A DNA stretch of 64,000 bases from Bipolaris cookei (GCA_002286855.1 NRSV01000010.1:434001-498000), one strand, 5' to 3'; positions 21,760 to 33,737 are shown, numbered from the stretch's first letter. Notes: a model not told the origin generated them from the sequence alone. Numbers and translations are program-made.

Positions 21760-22844
21760 GGTGCGGATACAGTGGCGTCGAGCTGATATTATGACTGGGT
21801 TGCAGAGGGTTTTTTCCGAACAGATACAGATTGTATAGCATTCGTTTGAATGACCTCTTCTTTATAGATTGCGCAGGGTTACTTGGTTAGGGGAGTTCTT
21901 CTAGCGTTTAGTAATGATAACGAATTCTTTATTGCATCTCACACCTACCGATAACTCTGCTAAACTAATTGCATTGTAAAAAAAACCCCATTCTGCATTA
22001 TAGAAACCCATAGATTCTACCCATAGACTACGTGTATTTGTTTCATATAAAGGTAATAAGATTTTATATTTGCTGAAGTACACTGAAAACTGTTGTATCG
22101 TAGTACAATTAATTCAAACTTTACTTAGAAGAATCAATTGGAAAATGTTAACAGGAATCCCACTGTTAATGCACTATCTGGATTGTCTATACATGAATTT
22201 TCATCTCAGAAATAGTATCATTTTGTCACGGTTGACACATTAAAATTAGCGACTATGAAGGGTCTCATTAAATAATTTGTGACCGCCATGCAACTTACTC
22301 TTCAATGTTTCTGGTTATACTGTGAGTCCCCGGGCAGAGTAGACAATTGGTACCTTGAAGAACCAACCGTTATATTTAAACCAGACGAGAGTTCACGAAT
22401 TGAGAAGAAGGCACAGTATGCTGTATTCAAGGACATATCTTTTGACAAGAGAAAAGGCGCCTCCTGTTGATATTTCGAGACATCACGTTGTACATTTGAA
22501 TTTCTCTTCCATTCTAAGGCAACAACGTACTGCGATAAATTCACTCTGTGTCCGTATAAGTAATAAGGTTCCAGCTATTGGATGGCTCGGAAGCTCTACC
22601 CCGCACACAGCAGAAGGCAACCCCTACAGTAGGACCGAATCAGAGAGCATAAGAGGAGAACCCTTGTACGCACGTAGATAGGCAAGAATTTTGAATATAC
22701 ACACACCTGTCTTTTGGCAACCCTCCTGCATTCGTACAAACCTTCTTTAGCCCCGCACGCACATGCTTCGTACCTTGCTGTTTGTACCCGGTCCACGCTT
22801 ATGCTAGCTAGCTACAGAGCCCATTCAACACTCTGTGCCATTTC
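21760..22844. other. AT-rich flank between cysteine dioxygenase and hAT relic
   Basis: About 1.1 kb with raised AT content from 21900 on. Only short frames without family resemblance are present. The first part is the dioxygenase 3' flank; the rest may be decayed repeat, but no diagnostic motif was seen. Confidence 0.5.
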
Positions 22845-24145
22845 CAGAGTTCGCAACAAGCAAGTCAAGCAAGTTTTGAAAGTCAACTTGACTTACTTGG
22901 CACGATTTTTAAATAAAATAATACTTGCTTGACTTGGGAGCAACATTAGAAGAACTTACTTGATAAACTTGAATAACTTGGGTAACTTGGACAATTTTTA
23001 GAGGTAAAATACGTACCAATTACTATATAGGCCTCTCCCAGTCACGTAAATCGTAATTTCCCTCTAATAGCGTCTCAGTTTGCGATGCCTCTAGCTTTTT
23101 GGCGACGTCTGGGGCTGGACGTTCGAATCCAGCGCGTGTCCAAGCCCGAATACACTGCAGTGTCGCTAGCAATTGAACTCCTATTTTGCGCCTTTTTGGC
23201 TCTGATGGATCACCAAGCTCGCTGAATAATCGCTCGCACTCACAGCTGCTAGTAGGTATCGTCAGAATATCAAGCACCAACTTAGCTAAGCTAGGATACT
23301 TTGGTCGTAGTTCAATCCAGTACTTGATAGGATCACAACCTTGATTAAACTGCTCACGCGTCCACTTAGGCTCAAGCTTCTTCCAGCATTGGAACTCATC
23401 AATATCCTCGTCGTTGCTGCTATCGTCAGCGTCAGCTATAGCAGCAACCGCATCTTCAAGCGCGCTTCGTGGTGACCTCGATGCTGGCCGTACTGCGCTA
23501 TACGGCCTATAATGTTGCCACAGCTACTGAAAAGCTGCATCGTTGGCGCGCAACCGCTCCGGCTCTGAGCGCCAACTGCGATCGCAACAGCGCTTGTAGT
23601 AGGGATGGAGTTATTTTTGCGGCGTAGTAGAACGGCGAGCTTTCGAGCTTTGAGTAGTAGGCGTTGGCTTTTGACTAGGCTGCGCGTAGGTTGATTGGTA
23701 GATGATCCTCAAGAGCACCTGGCTCTTCGTAGGTGACGTACTCGTATGATTTGACGCGCTTTTCAAGCTCATATAGTAGCCTTTCAAATACTGGTATCAC
23801 GGAATAGAGTGCACCAAACTGCCCTAGTTTACCGCGTCCTTCAAGCTGCTTAGTAGCCTGCTTAAGTGGATTCAATACCTCCGTATACTCTGATATTACC
23901 ACCCATTCTGCAGCAGTAAGGCCATTTGATCGCATCCGACTCACCACATTAGGAAGCTTGTTGCCCTGGCGCCTGGTGATGTTGTTAAGGTTGCGCGTAT
24001 GCTGGATGTGGTAGTTGGCGTAGTTGCTAACGGTGTGCTAAAGCTTGATAGCCTGTTTAAAGCAGCTATAATACAAGTTCTAGCGCGTAATAACAGGTTT
24101 GATTGGCTTAAATGTTGCGTTTTGATCGTTTGGAGGGAGCTTAGT
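22845..24145 (-). mobile_element. hAT transposon relic, 5' part of transposase missing
   Basis: The left boundary is proposed at CAGAGTTCGC (22845), a hAT-like terminus. It is followed by a dense set of CAAG/ACTTG motifs in both orientations (22858-23000) that look like hAT subterminal repeats. The transposase lies on the minus strand and its C-terminal end is at about 23023. The right terminus is absent because a pogo-like relic abuts at 24136-24157. No matching TIR or target duplication could therefore be verified. Confidence 0.75.
23023..24140 (-). pseudogene. Decayed hAT transposase
   Basis: Read on the minus strand, fragments in changing frames cover the end of the catalytic region and the hAT dimerisation domain. 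Visible are a TR-stop-NLYY segment, where hAT proteins have the invariant TRWNS motif, then EYTEVLNPLKQATKQLEGRG, then a poorly preserved middle (about 23300-23650). The C-terminal block DILTIPTSSCECERLFSELG and SEPKRRKIGVQLLATLQCI is the hAT C-terminal dimerisation signature. Stops at 24080-24082 (Trp to TAG) and 24038-24040 (Gln to TAG) are CpA-to-TpA type. The N-terminal BED finger half is missing. It cannot encode an active enzyme. Confidence 0.85.
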
Positions 24146-25182
24146 GTTGGAGGGGTGCTAAGTCTCGTACGCGTTGAGAGTACTTCTGCTTAAGAGGCGA
24201 AAAGCAGACAACGTTAAATAGTTGGAGTATATGCGATGAATGAACAGGCATACAAAGAGTAAGGATGTTCTGTAAGAGGCAGTAGTGCTTAAATTTTTGG
24301 TTTAGGTGGCTCTCGTGGCCGACAAGAATGAGCAGCCTGTACGACCTCACCTGGCGCGTCTTTGTATGCTCGTTAAAGTGCTTCAACTACTCAAGACCAA
24401 GTGCGTTATTTGTCCAGCCGTTCTCTGATACTGAGAGCTTTCAATCGTATGGTATGTCTGATTTTTCGTACCATGCAGAGATGTGAACGCGTCCTTTGTA
24501 GATAATGAATGGTAGGGTAATGTATCCCGCAGCGCAGATGCTCTGGATAACAGTAACCCACTCGCCAGTAACCCACTTGCGATTGCCTGGCTGAACAAGA
24601 GTAGGTCTTGTACGACGTTCTGAACCTGTGACTACCTTCATTGATCCAATTACACCCATCTGAAACCCAGTCTCATCAAAGTTATGGATGTTGTCAGAAT
24701 GTCCCCCATACTTCTCAATTGTCTCTCATACGAGCTTGAACCACGCGTTAATAACCTCTGGATCTTCCTGCTTCATTCTCTGGCAGTCCTTTGCTAGATT
24801 GAAAGCTGTTTTGAGCTCGTCCGAACGCGTTACAAATCGCTCTGCTCAGTTCTTGCCTAAAGGCTGGCCACCTCGTACGCGCAGTAGTTTCTCTGCCATA
24901 TCTGCTACCTCACATACTCGGGGGGACAAATCCTCGAGAGTATAGATCAAAGATACACCGTAAGATTGTCTGCTCTTCATTTGTAGTTAGTTTCTGGCGA
25001 TTTGGCTGTGTATTAGGTCGAAATGTAATTCCTCGAAGCCGCCGAGAGACCTGTTGATGTTGTACGTTGTAGGCTTCTGCAGCGCGTCGAATACTCCTAA
25101 ACTGACCTGTACGAAAGGCCTGAATAGCAAGAATAATTCGACCTTCTTGCTGGATTAGTATCGCGTTCTGTTGTTGAGGCAT
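24141..25182 (-). pseudogene. Decayed pogo/Fot1-type transposase
   Basis: The minus strand begins with an intact-looking N-terminal HTH segment (25182-24910; motif RAAEAYNVQHQQVSRRLRG). It continues as fragments of a CENP-B HTH and a DDE nuclease: FDETGFQMGVIG, RRTRPTLVQPGN, GYITLPFIIYKG, RSYRLLILVGHESH and CMPVHSSHIL. Several in-frame stops interrupt it, and the second catalytic Asp (normally LILDGHESH) is replaced by Val in ILVGHESH. A 15-bp unit is tandemly duplicated at 24551-24580. The frame is cut after SQRVRDLA at about 24158, where the hAT relic begins, so the C-terminal part is gone. Confidence 0.85.
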
Positions 25183-25410
25183 TGTTGTTCATACGTGAAG
25201 TTTGCAGTGCTAAGAAAAAGTGGCCCTCTCGATGGTGGAATACGTTATTATTATTATTAAATTTATTTACTCGAAAGAATACTCTCTCCCCACCTAGATC
25301 TGGGGCCTTTAAAATACTACTTCTACTTCTATCTCCAAAACCAACTCTCACTCCTTTGAATTTGCTGTAACGGCGCCAGATTTATCTAAGAACTCCCACT
25401 GCACCACCTT
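25183..25410. other. Short spacer: pogo relic / Bor1 3' flank
   Basis: This 228-bp spacer holds a TTATTATTA microsatellite (about 25243-25258). It is the 3' flank of the Bor1-like gene and the presumed 5' end of the pogo-like relic. A terminal inverted repeat cannot be recognised because the other end of the relic is lost. Confidence 0.5.
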
Positions 25411-27430
25411 CTATCTATGGATGCTACCTTCACGCTGCCTAAAAGCACCTGGTGGCCTACTCTGCAACCCAGAGCTGCCCGTCTTCTCCACATCGCCCTG
25501 TTCTTCATCTCTTATTTTACCACCGGCACCACTGCTCTTCATACCACCTGGTGTTCCACCAAAACTGACTAGCACAGCTGGGTTATCGGCGGTCAGTGCA
25601 TCTAGCACTCCCAATTCCTGCTCAGAAAACCATTTTGGCATATAGAAGGTGCGCAAAGGAATCAGGGCGATGATGAGTACTGGGAAACCAATAGCGGCAA
25701 TGGTCTGGGAAATGGCAACTGTGCAAGCTACGCCTAAGATTTGGATACAGATGAAGAGGCCGATTTTCTTGCGAGGGACAGTATTGAGGGGGTTTTGCGG
25801 ATCGAGAAAGCGTCTTTCGGACACTAGGTACCGTATCTTGGCCAAAATTCCGTTGGATTCTATGGAGCCCCACTGGACGATGGTTAGTCACGGAGTAGAC
25901 GAGTAAGGGGAGATGTGACGGTGGATACATACACCAACAACAAAGAACACACCCGCAAAGACTGCTGCGGGCATGGTATGTAGGACGATGAGCAGGGGAC
26001 CTGTCATAGTACCCCAAATGGCCATGCCCATTAGGAAATGGCTAATCCGCTGCTCAACCACAGCAGTAGCTACAACCTCTGGCTTGCGAATCTCGCGGCC
26101 ATCTTTGGTCTCAGTAACTTTGAGCCTTGTCTCGTATACGGTTAAGGAATCGGTATGCACTGGCGCTTGAGGTACGAGACCGTTGGGAAGAGGAAGACCG
26201 ATAACACCACTGACGAAGCAGGTACATCCAAGCAGGAAGAAATCCCAGTGGAAGCCGGCAGGTTTTTTGAGAGGATATTGGCGGGCTTGTGCGGTAAGGG
26301 AGGAAACATTCTGTAAAGAGATGTCAGCTTGGATTATTGCAGAATAAAGGATTTGAAACTTACATGATCGTAGTAGAAGAGCAACATCATCAAGAACCCA
26401 AATGGTAAAGCTACAAACACCCACTTGACATCCAGATTCCAGAAGTCGATTACCCAATCGCGATTCTGAGTTGGCTGAAAAGCCCCTGCAATTGGAACGC
26501 GGTACATATCGGTGTCTTTCAAACGTCCAGGGATATGCGAGAAGCCGACCCAAAACAGCGTGGGAAAGACGAAGGAGTAATCGGCTAGAATACCGCGTAC
26601 GAAAGGGTTGAAGACCGTGCTGCCACCAACCTTTTCGAGACCGTAGACTGAACCAAAGTAGAGAATTGCGATGATGATAGAGAGGTAGCCACCCTCGAAT
26701 TCCGAGGCTTCGAAGAGATAGACTAGCTCCTCAATACCTTTGACTATTGGGAAATCAGCAACATGCTTCATACTAGGAGCTTGAGTTCTACGTACCGCAG
26801 TAAATAATACCAACATACAGGCCGAATGTTTCGCTTGAAAAGTCGGTAATATAAGCCATGTAGTCGCAAAAGTTTCCGAATGACACAATCCAGTGGAAAA
26901 TAGCAGCCCAGATGCCGACCCAGGCTGTGAATGCTGGGTATATACTGGGTTCATAAAGTGTGATAATGTCATAGATGGTATAGTTGAACAGTGCAATCAG
27001 ACCGGTCACACCAACGATTGTCAACGGTTGACATGAGAGTAGACTGAACACCATTGCTGCCAACGCTGATGACAACAGGGCTTCATTGACGCCGAAGAAT
27101 CCGCCAGTGCGGCGATACATGTCGAGTGTGAAAGCAATGGCGGGTAATACACTACGACTGTAAGTACATATATGCCCTTCTGAGTGAATTTACTTACTTG
27201 ACAAAGTAAATGCGGACCGTACTTGCAAAAGCCCGATAAGTGAAGGCGTCCGTGATATCGCTCCAGTAGTATGGTAGTCTCCGTTTAACGTCGTGATACA
27301 TGCCTCGTCCAGGCTGTAGTATACGCCATCTCCTCCATCCTTTTTGTCCTTGGAAAGTGTAGGATTCTCGAGTCGCGGTCCTTTCCAGTTTTCCCTTACT
27401 GTTCGGGCCTGTCGCGTCTGGTGACTCCAT
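25411..27430 (-). CDS. BOR1: Bor1-like borate/bicarbonate anion transporter (SLC4 family)
   Basis: Five exons, 27430-27198, 27151-26796, 26743-26364, 26310-25933 and 25872-25411, give 602 residues. Introns are 46, 52, 53 and 60 nt. The first acceptor could alternatively be 6 nt upstream (adding two residues); the chosen one gives IYFVNVLPAIAFTLDM, closest to the family. Hallmarks are YWSDITDAFTYRAFASTVRI, GGFFGVNEALLSSALAAMVF, QPLTIVGVTGLIALFNYTIY, DHNVSSLTAQARQYPLKKP and GFHWDFFLLGCT. Many hydrophobic segments fit the 11-14 membrane spans of HCO3-cotransporter proteins. Yeast Bor1 exports borate at the plasma membrane and also affects vacuole sorting. The acidic, Gly/Ser-rich cytosolic tail after LTADNPAVL is variable. 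The start at 27430 is the first ATG; two codons upstream is only a GTG. Confidence 0.94.
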
Positions 27431-28599
27431 CGTCACTACAGCAAACGATGCAGCTGTACGAAGATCAAGCAGAAATATGGTAATTTGGCAGAACGAGACT
27501 GAATTGTAGGGCCACTGATAAATGCGAAGAGGCGCGTCACGTTATTGCTGTCGGTTTAGATGGGATAGACGGTCCATCCCGGACATTGAGCTTCTAAGCA
27601 TATATACACAATATCAATCCGATTGCGGTACCTGGTCCACTACGATCATCAGTGCAGCGACGCGGCCTGGTACATGTGGGTAACCTAGTTTAATATCGGG
27701 GGGCCGTTTAGCAGACTTTCGGGATCGACCCAAGAAAGCTAAGTATATTGCGCTCATTGAGTGTAAGGAAAAGAACATGTCAGCACAATACAAGGAGCAA
27801 TTCCTCATCGATCCCTTATTGTTTCCCATATCAAATGTTCTGCGATTAAACATTTCTTAGTACAGAAACATGGTGGTTTGATGACGTTCTCCGGTAAGCA
27901 GATGATCGCACCCCGGTTGTTCGATGGTTAGTCCCCACTTTTATGCTGGCTAAAACAGGGGGTCTTGGAGCAGCTCGACTGCCCGGGCATCATTGAGCAG
28001 CAAATACGACTATTCAATCGTGCAGACTGAATTTTCGGTAATCATTTACGAGTAAAATTAAGCTTCTGACATCCTCCTACATAGTATCTGACATATTTTG
28101 GATGCAAAAGGGCTGGCGCAAAAGAACCCTTACGACTGTTCGGATGACGCAGAGTGGACCGAGAGCACGACCGAAGCCAAGCTTGATGCACATAGCCTCC
28201 AGAGCGTTTTCGCTCTCCCCCAGCTTCTGCTGCTTGAGCAGAATTTCCATCTACAACCCCATCGGTTCTGCCCAGCCCGCTCCCCCCATGTCACAACGTC
28301 ATTGAGTGTGTAGGGATTAATTGACCAAGGTGTTGCCGAGCAGCACGAAACCTCACCTGAGCCACAACCGTCTCTCTCGCCTATCGGGCGTTCTCCGCGC
28401 GTCTCGCCACCACAGTGATTCCATCGGGGTCTGCCGTTGTTCCTCGGAGGTACCTGTACGACGGGAATCTGGCATTCGGGCGCAGTGGATACCAGCTTAC
28501 CTTTTGCGTGCTGTTCATCTAGCCAAGCGACCTTAGTGGCGGGTGATACTCCGACAGCCTTGTTTCGTATTAGCGAGGTATAGCTATAAGAATTACGAA
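27431..28599. promoter_or_regulatory. Divergent upstream region, Bor1 / SET gene
   Basis: 1.17 kb between two divergent start codons. Short frames are present on both strands but show no family features. The two promoters presumably lie at the ends; nothing else was recognised. Confidence 0.45.
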
Positions 28600-30716
28600 A
28601 TGGCTGCGATACCAGACATTGAAGGCCTCTCAGAATGTATCAGCCGAGTTATACAAGAGCACTTCGCCAAGTCCAACGTCAATGTTGCGTGGCCACAGCT
28701 GGATAATCTTAATCACCCTATCCTTCGCGTTGAGGCTTTCCTCGAGGAAGCTGGCAACGACAATGGAGCAAGAGCGCGATCCGAGAGAATAGCATCGGTA
28801 TGTTGAGTCATCTCCTACTATCGCAACTCCCACGTGAAATGGCGCATTCTGACATATATGCAGCAAACGGTAGATTTAATGGGCATGAGAACCCCTGCCC
28901 CAACACAAAGTCCGGCAGCAGATGATCGAGAGTGCGATGAAACCTCACCAACCGATGAACCTCGTTTTAACGAAAGTTCTTACCCATCGAGGGAGGAGCA
29001 GCAGCAGGAAAACCGTAGGAAAGGTACTGGCGGGTTAAGAGTATCTCAAAAGCAGTCTTCATTTCAGGAAGATCTTAGCGAACATCAGCGGCAAATGCAG
29101 ATTGATAGCCGAAGTTTTCCGAAAAGAAAAAAAGTACGTGCATGTTACCAAAGCTCGATATTTGCGGGGCCTTCTCAAATAGAAGGTCGGCTGCTGGTAG
29201 TTTGATTCAAACTTGTCAGGTGACTATTCAATGTTACCAGCAAAGCCAACTGCAGATCAAAACATACTGACAGTTCAAGGTCGCCTCAGATAAATTCGTT
29301 TTTCAACCTTCTACTCTGGACAAGCTCATCATCGGTATTTGGGAGCAGGTTCATGGCTCTATTAATCTAGATCCGAAAGCAATATTTGAACAGTTTCAGG
29401 TTGCACCCAATGGGTCATCAATGGACATTGTTCGACATACGCAATCAGACTCCACACCGGCCATGATGACGGTACTTAATAGCACAGCGAGCACAGTGTG
29501 TAACTCGTTCAGTCAAATGAACACATTTTGTCGCAAGGTTACACAAGCAAGCCGCGTATGCCGGTCGATTGAGATGATTGTACAAGCCCGATGGACTGAA
29601 CTTTTTGAAGAGCAGGTGCAATACCGTAGTCAAACGAGACCAGAATTGTCGACGACGAAACATAGAAAGGCCGTTTTCATGGAAGCATGTCAAGATTTTG
29701 CCTGGTCCGAGTAAGTGCAAGATGTTGCTGAGGTGAACGGCTTTGATGACGATTGCTGACAATGCTGCTGTAGAAAGGAATTGCGAAACAAGATGGCAAT
29801 TTGGAGAGGTTACAAAGAAGTGAAAGACGCTGCAGGCTGGGCAGCACTTGTGTTTGCCGGTATGGGTATCTACCGTTTCTGCAAGTACCGTGTCGGATTC
29901 GACAATGACGCTATGCGACGTCTCAGAAACCTGCGAAAGCGACTGGAAGTAGCAGCCGATACTCTCCATCCCCATTGGCGGCAATTGCTAGCAATTGTGG
30001 GCGAGTCATCAACCCTTCAATACCCTGGACATCCGCACGAATGGGTCGTGTTCGAAGACGGGTCTGATCCGATACCTTTACGTCAGACATATTTGACCCA
30101 AGACCCATACTTTTCATTCGAACAAATTGACGAATCCGTAATCGATGAATCGGTCTGGGGATGCGAAGATCCAAGGTGGACGCCACAAACGAACGTCATC
30201 GCAAAACCAGGCGGTGCGTACGTCTGCGCGCTGTGCAACGAGCACCAATCGGACGATCCAAAGGAAAACTCTTGTTTCTGCTTCCCATTGCTGTTCGGCT
30301 GTGTGAAACGCAAGCCGCCACCAATTCAGGTATACCGCACTCCGGATGGCAAGAACAACGGACTAGTGGCTTTAACATCTTTCGATCGCGGTACCGGGAT
30401 CGGCGAACTTGTTGGCCTAATCACAAAAGGCATGAGGCATCTTGACGTGATGGATAGCTCAACGCAATCAACTAGCTACCAAATCTGGCAAGGAAGAGTG
30501 GGAAACTATACGCGCTTCATCAACCATAGCTGCAAGCCTAATGCGCAGTGCTCGACATTTACCTGGCTGGATACCCAAAGAGTGGTACTTGTCAGTAAGG
30601 GAATTGAAGCTGGTTCAGAAATCACATTGGACTATGGCGACAAGTACTGGGCTGGATTAGACAAATCCTGCCTATGTGGAGAGAGTTGCTGCAGGTACAG
30701 GAGAGATGGCAAATGA
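28600..30716 (+). CDS. SET-domain lysine methyltransferase
   Basis: Four exons, 28600-28797, 28864-29133, 29274-29710 and 29774-30716, give 615 residues. Introns are 66, 140 and 63 nt; the 140-nt one is the least certain and may hide a small exon. The C-terminal third is a SET domain: GLVALTSFDRGTGIGELVG (motif I), YTRFINHSCKPNAQC (SAM-binding pseudoknot), ITLDYG, and a post-SET cluster CLCGESCCRY that would bind zinc with a SET cysteine. There is no pre-SET or AWS cluster directly before it; instead a Cys-containing stretch (YVCALCNEHQ) lies upstream. The N-terminal 250 residues are charged and Ser/Gln-rich, with a helical middle containing KNKMAIW-like and GWAALVFAGMGIYRFCKY segments. It resembles a fungal-specific SET protein class. 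Whether the substrate is histone or not cannot be read from sequence. Confidence 0.85.
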
Positions 30717-31031
30717 TTCGCCTAGGGATTGTAGATGGACTGGACTGAAGCTGTCGTGATCCAGAGCTGGACGTGATGCGGATGCATATCTGGGTGTATA
30801 CACGTACTCTTTAAGCTAGATTCTTGTTCAAAGTTTACTCGCGGAATTCGCGACCTCCGGTCACAAAGCACATCTTCAATCATGCAGCGATGTGGTAGAA
30901 CAATTCGCAATGGTTGGTCTCAATTCAGCTTCACGTGGCGTTATCGATAAGATTAGCGTGAGATATCCCTGCGCAAAATCTCATAAGCCAAGTCGAACAT
31001 TGGCCTTCTGAAAACAACCAACAACCACAAT
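30717..31031. promoter_or_regulatory. Spacer upstream of DBP8
   Basis: 315 bp between two genes on the + strand, holding the SET-gene 3' end and the DBP8 promoter. The DBP8 ATG is in a favourable A-rich context (ACAATATG). No TATA box was identified. Confidence 0.45.
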
Positions 31032-32667
31032 ATGACGACTAGCGACTACAGCGATTCCGGCGCGTCCGATCAAGAGATATTGGAGGCTCAGTCTGGGGCG
31101 AGAAAAAGGAGGAGACTTTCGCCTGTCGATAGCGGTAAAAGTTCTGCTTCAGAGACTGAAGCTCAACCCGCCTCGAAGCCACTTCAAGTAGCACCAGCAA
31201 CAATTTCGCGCGTCAAAGTGAGGACCAATGGCGCGCAAATCAACAACACGCCTTCTCAGGCTGCAAATGTTCCTCCAGTCAACCAAAAGCTCAATTTTGC
31301 TTCACTCAATGTAGCGCCATGGCTCGTTGCCTCGCTCGCCAGTATGGCGATCAAGCGACCAACGGGGATTCAAGCATCTTGTATACCCGAGATCTTGAAA
31401 GGAAAAGACTGTATAGGAGGCTCAAGAACCGGTACTGGTAAAACCATCGCGTTTTCAGTGCCCATTCTGCAAAAATGGGCAGAAGATCCGAGCGGAATCT
31501 TTGCAGTCATCATCACGTGAGTTTTGCCTTGTCATTGTAGATGCGACAAGAGTGGCATCAAACAAATCAGCTATAACATTATGCTAACGGCCATGTAGAC
31601 CCACACGCGAACTTGCAATTCAGATCTATGAGCAAGTCAAGGCCATCTCGGCCCCTCAGTCCATGAAGCCAATCTTGATTACAGGAGGTTCAGACCAACG
31701 CGCTCAAGCTATTGAACTTGCCTCGCGCCCCCACGTCGTAATTGCAACACCAGGTCGACTCGCAGAACACATCCGAACCTCGGGGGAAGATACCATCTGC
31801 GGGTTGCGGCGTGTGCGATTCGTTGTCTTTGATGAAGCCGACCGTCTGCTTGCCCCAGGAAAAGGTTCCATGCTACCCGATCTCGAAACATGCTTATCCG
31901 TGCTTCCGCCCAAAGAAACCCGACAAACGCTCTTATTCACTGCAACCGTAACACCAGAAGTTCTGGCTCTCAAAGATCAACCGCGCGCTCCAGGCCGACT
32001 ACCAATTTTCGTCTCAGAAGTAGATACAGAGGATCTAGCGATTCCCCCGCGTCTCCAGCAACTGTATCTCCAAACGCCCGTCACGCACAAGGAATGCTAC
32101 CTCCATGTGCTTCTCAATACGCCAGTCAACAGCGAGAAAAGTGTCATCATCTTCTGCAATCGGACTAAGACTGCCACTTTGCTCGAGTACATGCTGCGCT
32201 TGCTTGACCACCGCGTCACAGCCCTGCACTCGGGCCTCAAGCAATCCGATCGTGTGAACAATCTAGCGCGGTTCCGTGCTCAAGCAGCTCGAATCCTTGT
32301 GGCCACTGATGTCGCTGCCCGTGGTCTCGATATACCAGAGGTAGCACTTGTCATTAATTTCGACGTCCCACGTGATCCTGACGACTACATTCATCGTGTT
32401 GGCCGTACGGCGCGTGCGGGTCGTGTGGGTACGGCTATTACGCTAATTGGGCAGAGAGATGTGGAACTTGTGCTAGCGATTGAAGCGCGGGTGGGCAAGA
32501 AGATGGAAGAGTTTGAAGAGGAGGGTGTAAGTGTTGAGGGCAGAGTTGTTAGAGATGCGTTGAAGCCGGTGACGGAGAAGAAAAGGGAGGCCATGTTGAG
32601 TATTGAAGAGGGGAGGGATGTGCTGGGTAAGAGAAAGGTGGGTATGCAGAAGAGGAGGGCAGAGTGA
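31032..32667 (+). CDS. DBP8: DEAD-box RNA helicase Dbp8
   Basis: Two exons, 31032-31516 and 31599-32667, give 517 residues; the 82-nt intron has a GTGAGT donor, GCTAACGG branch and TGTAG acceptor and splits the PTRELA codon run. Motifs in order: Q-motif (GIQASCIPEI), Walker A GGSRTGTGKT, PTRELA, TPGRL, DEAD in VVFDEADRLLAPGKGSM, TAT in LLFTATVTPEV (in place of the common SAT), IIFCNRTKTA, ATDVAARGLDIP and HRVGRTARAGRVG. The DRLLAPGKGSML insertion after DEAD is characteristic of Dbp8. In yeast this nucleolar ATPase acts with Esf2 in 18S rRNA maturation in the small-subunit processome. The first 95 residues are a Ser-rich, basic leader (KRRRLSPVDS) that could carry nuclear localisation. The C-terminus is charged. 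Confidence 0.95.
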
Positions 32668-32822
32668 CTCGGTTGTAAAAAAAATTTATGATTTCATTTG
32701 GTCATATACCGCTTTCTGTGTTTCCCGGGGTGCATATATGAGAAGAAGAGAATACTGAGCTTAAATACAAACAACATATCCCAAACCCAAAAACCCCTGC
32801 CATGCATCCATACCCTTCCCAC

Positions 32823-33737
32823 CTACTTCTCCGCCGTCGCACCAAACGCCTCCTGCCTCCCCCTATTATTCTCACCCAGCCTCCACCTCTCCATATACTC
32901 TTCCACCTCCTCACACCCATTCTCCTTACCTGGAACAGGCTCCCCCCACGACCCCCAATACGGCACAACCCCCGTCCACGTCTTCTTCACCAGCTCCACA
33001 TTCTTCAAATCCGCACGATCCTCACTTGGTCCCCCCGTCCTAATCTTCGCCGAAGCCTACCTCCGCATTAGCATTTCTCCTCACCTCTCCCCTTCCAAAG
33101 AAAGAAAGAGAAAAGAAAGTAAACTCACAGAAACAACCCTCACCCTAATTACCCCCGTACTCTTCGCCTCCGCCTTCGTCGGCGGCACCCGACTCCCCTC
33201 CCACCTCCCCGGCAACATATTCTCAGTGATCTGCCGCATAGCCCACATTGCTTCATCCTCATCCTCGACAAGACTCGCATACCCATACACAACTGCAGAC
33301 CGATAGTTGCACGAATTGTGGAACGGAGTGAGACTGAGGACTAGACCGTCGAGATTCGATGCTGCAATAGTAATGGGGAGGCCCTGGTTTTCTTCTTGTG
33401 AGGATCCAGCGGATTTGAAGAGGCGACCGGAAATGTAGCCATGAAGGTAGACGTCTTGGCTGGGGGAATCATTGGGTGCCGAGTAGTTTCCCATACAGCC
33501 GAGCATGGGGAGGATGACGGGGAAGGGGTGGGTGGGGTCGGTGAAGGAGACGTGCAGGATGGGCGTGCGGTTTATGAGAGTATGGATGGTTTGGTAGTCG
33601 TAGGTACCTGGGGATTTTTTATGTATCGGGGACTTTGGATTGGGGGAGATGGAGGAGAAGAATGAGGATGACTAACCTCTGTTTGGGAGACGACCGAGTT
33701 TGTTTACGGCTGTTTTGGGGTAGGAGGGAGAAGACAT
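32823..33737 (-). CDS. PPOX-like FMN-binding split-barrel protein
   Basis: Three exons, 33737-33677, 33607-33129 and 33056-32823, give 257 residues; introns are 69 and 72 nt. The sequence matches the pyridoxamine 5'-phosphate oxidase-related (Pyridox_ox_2, flavin-nucleotide-binding) family. Blocks are KLGRLPNRGTYDYQTIHTL, LINRTPILHVSFTDP, DVYLHGYISGRL, LDGLVLSLTPFHNSCNYRSA and VVYGYASLV, then KTWTGVVPYWGSWGEPVPG near the end. Members bind FMN and some bacterial relatives reduce nitroimidazoles; the fungal role is unknown. The second intron was placed at GTGAGT with the acceptor GTAG so that the frame joins VVS to ASAKIR; an alternative donor 12 nt upstream is possible. The 3' end lies only 155 bp from the 3' end of DBP8 (convergent). 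Confidence 0.87.
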
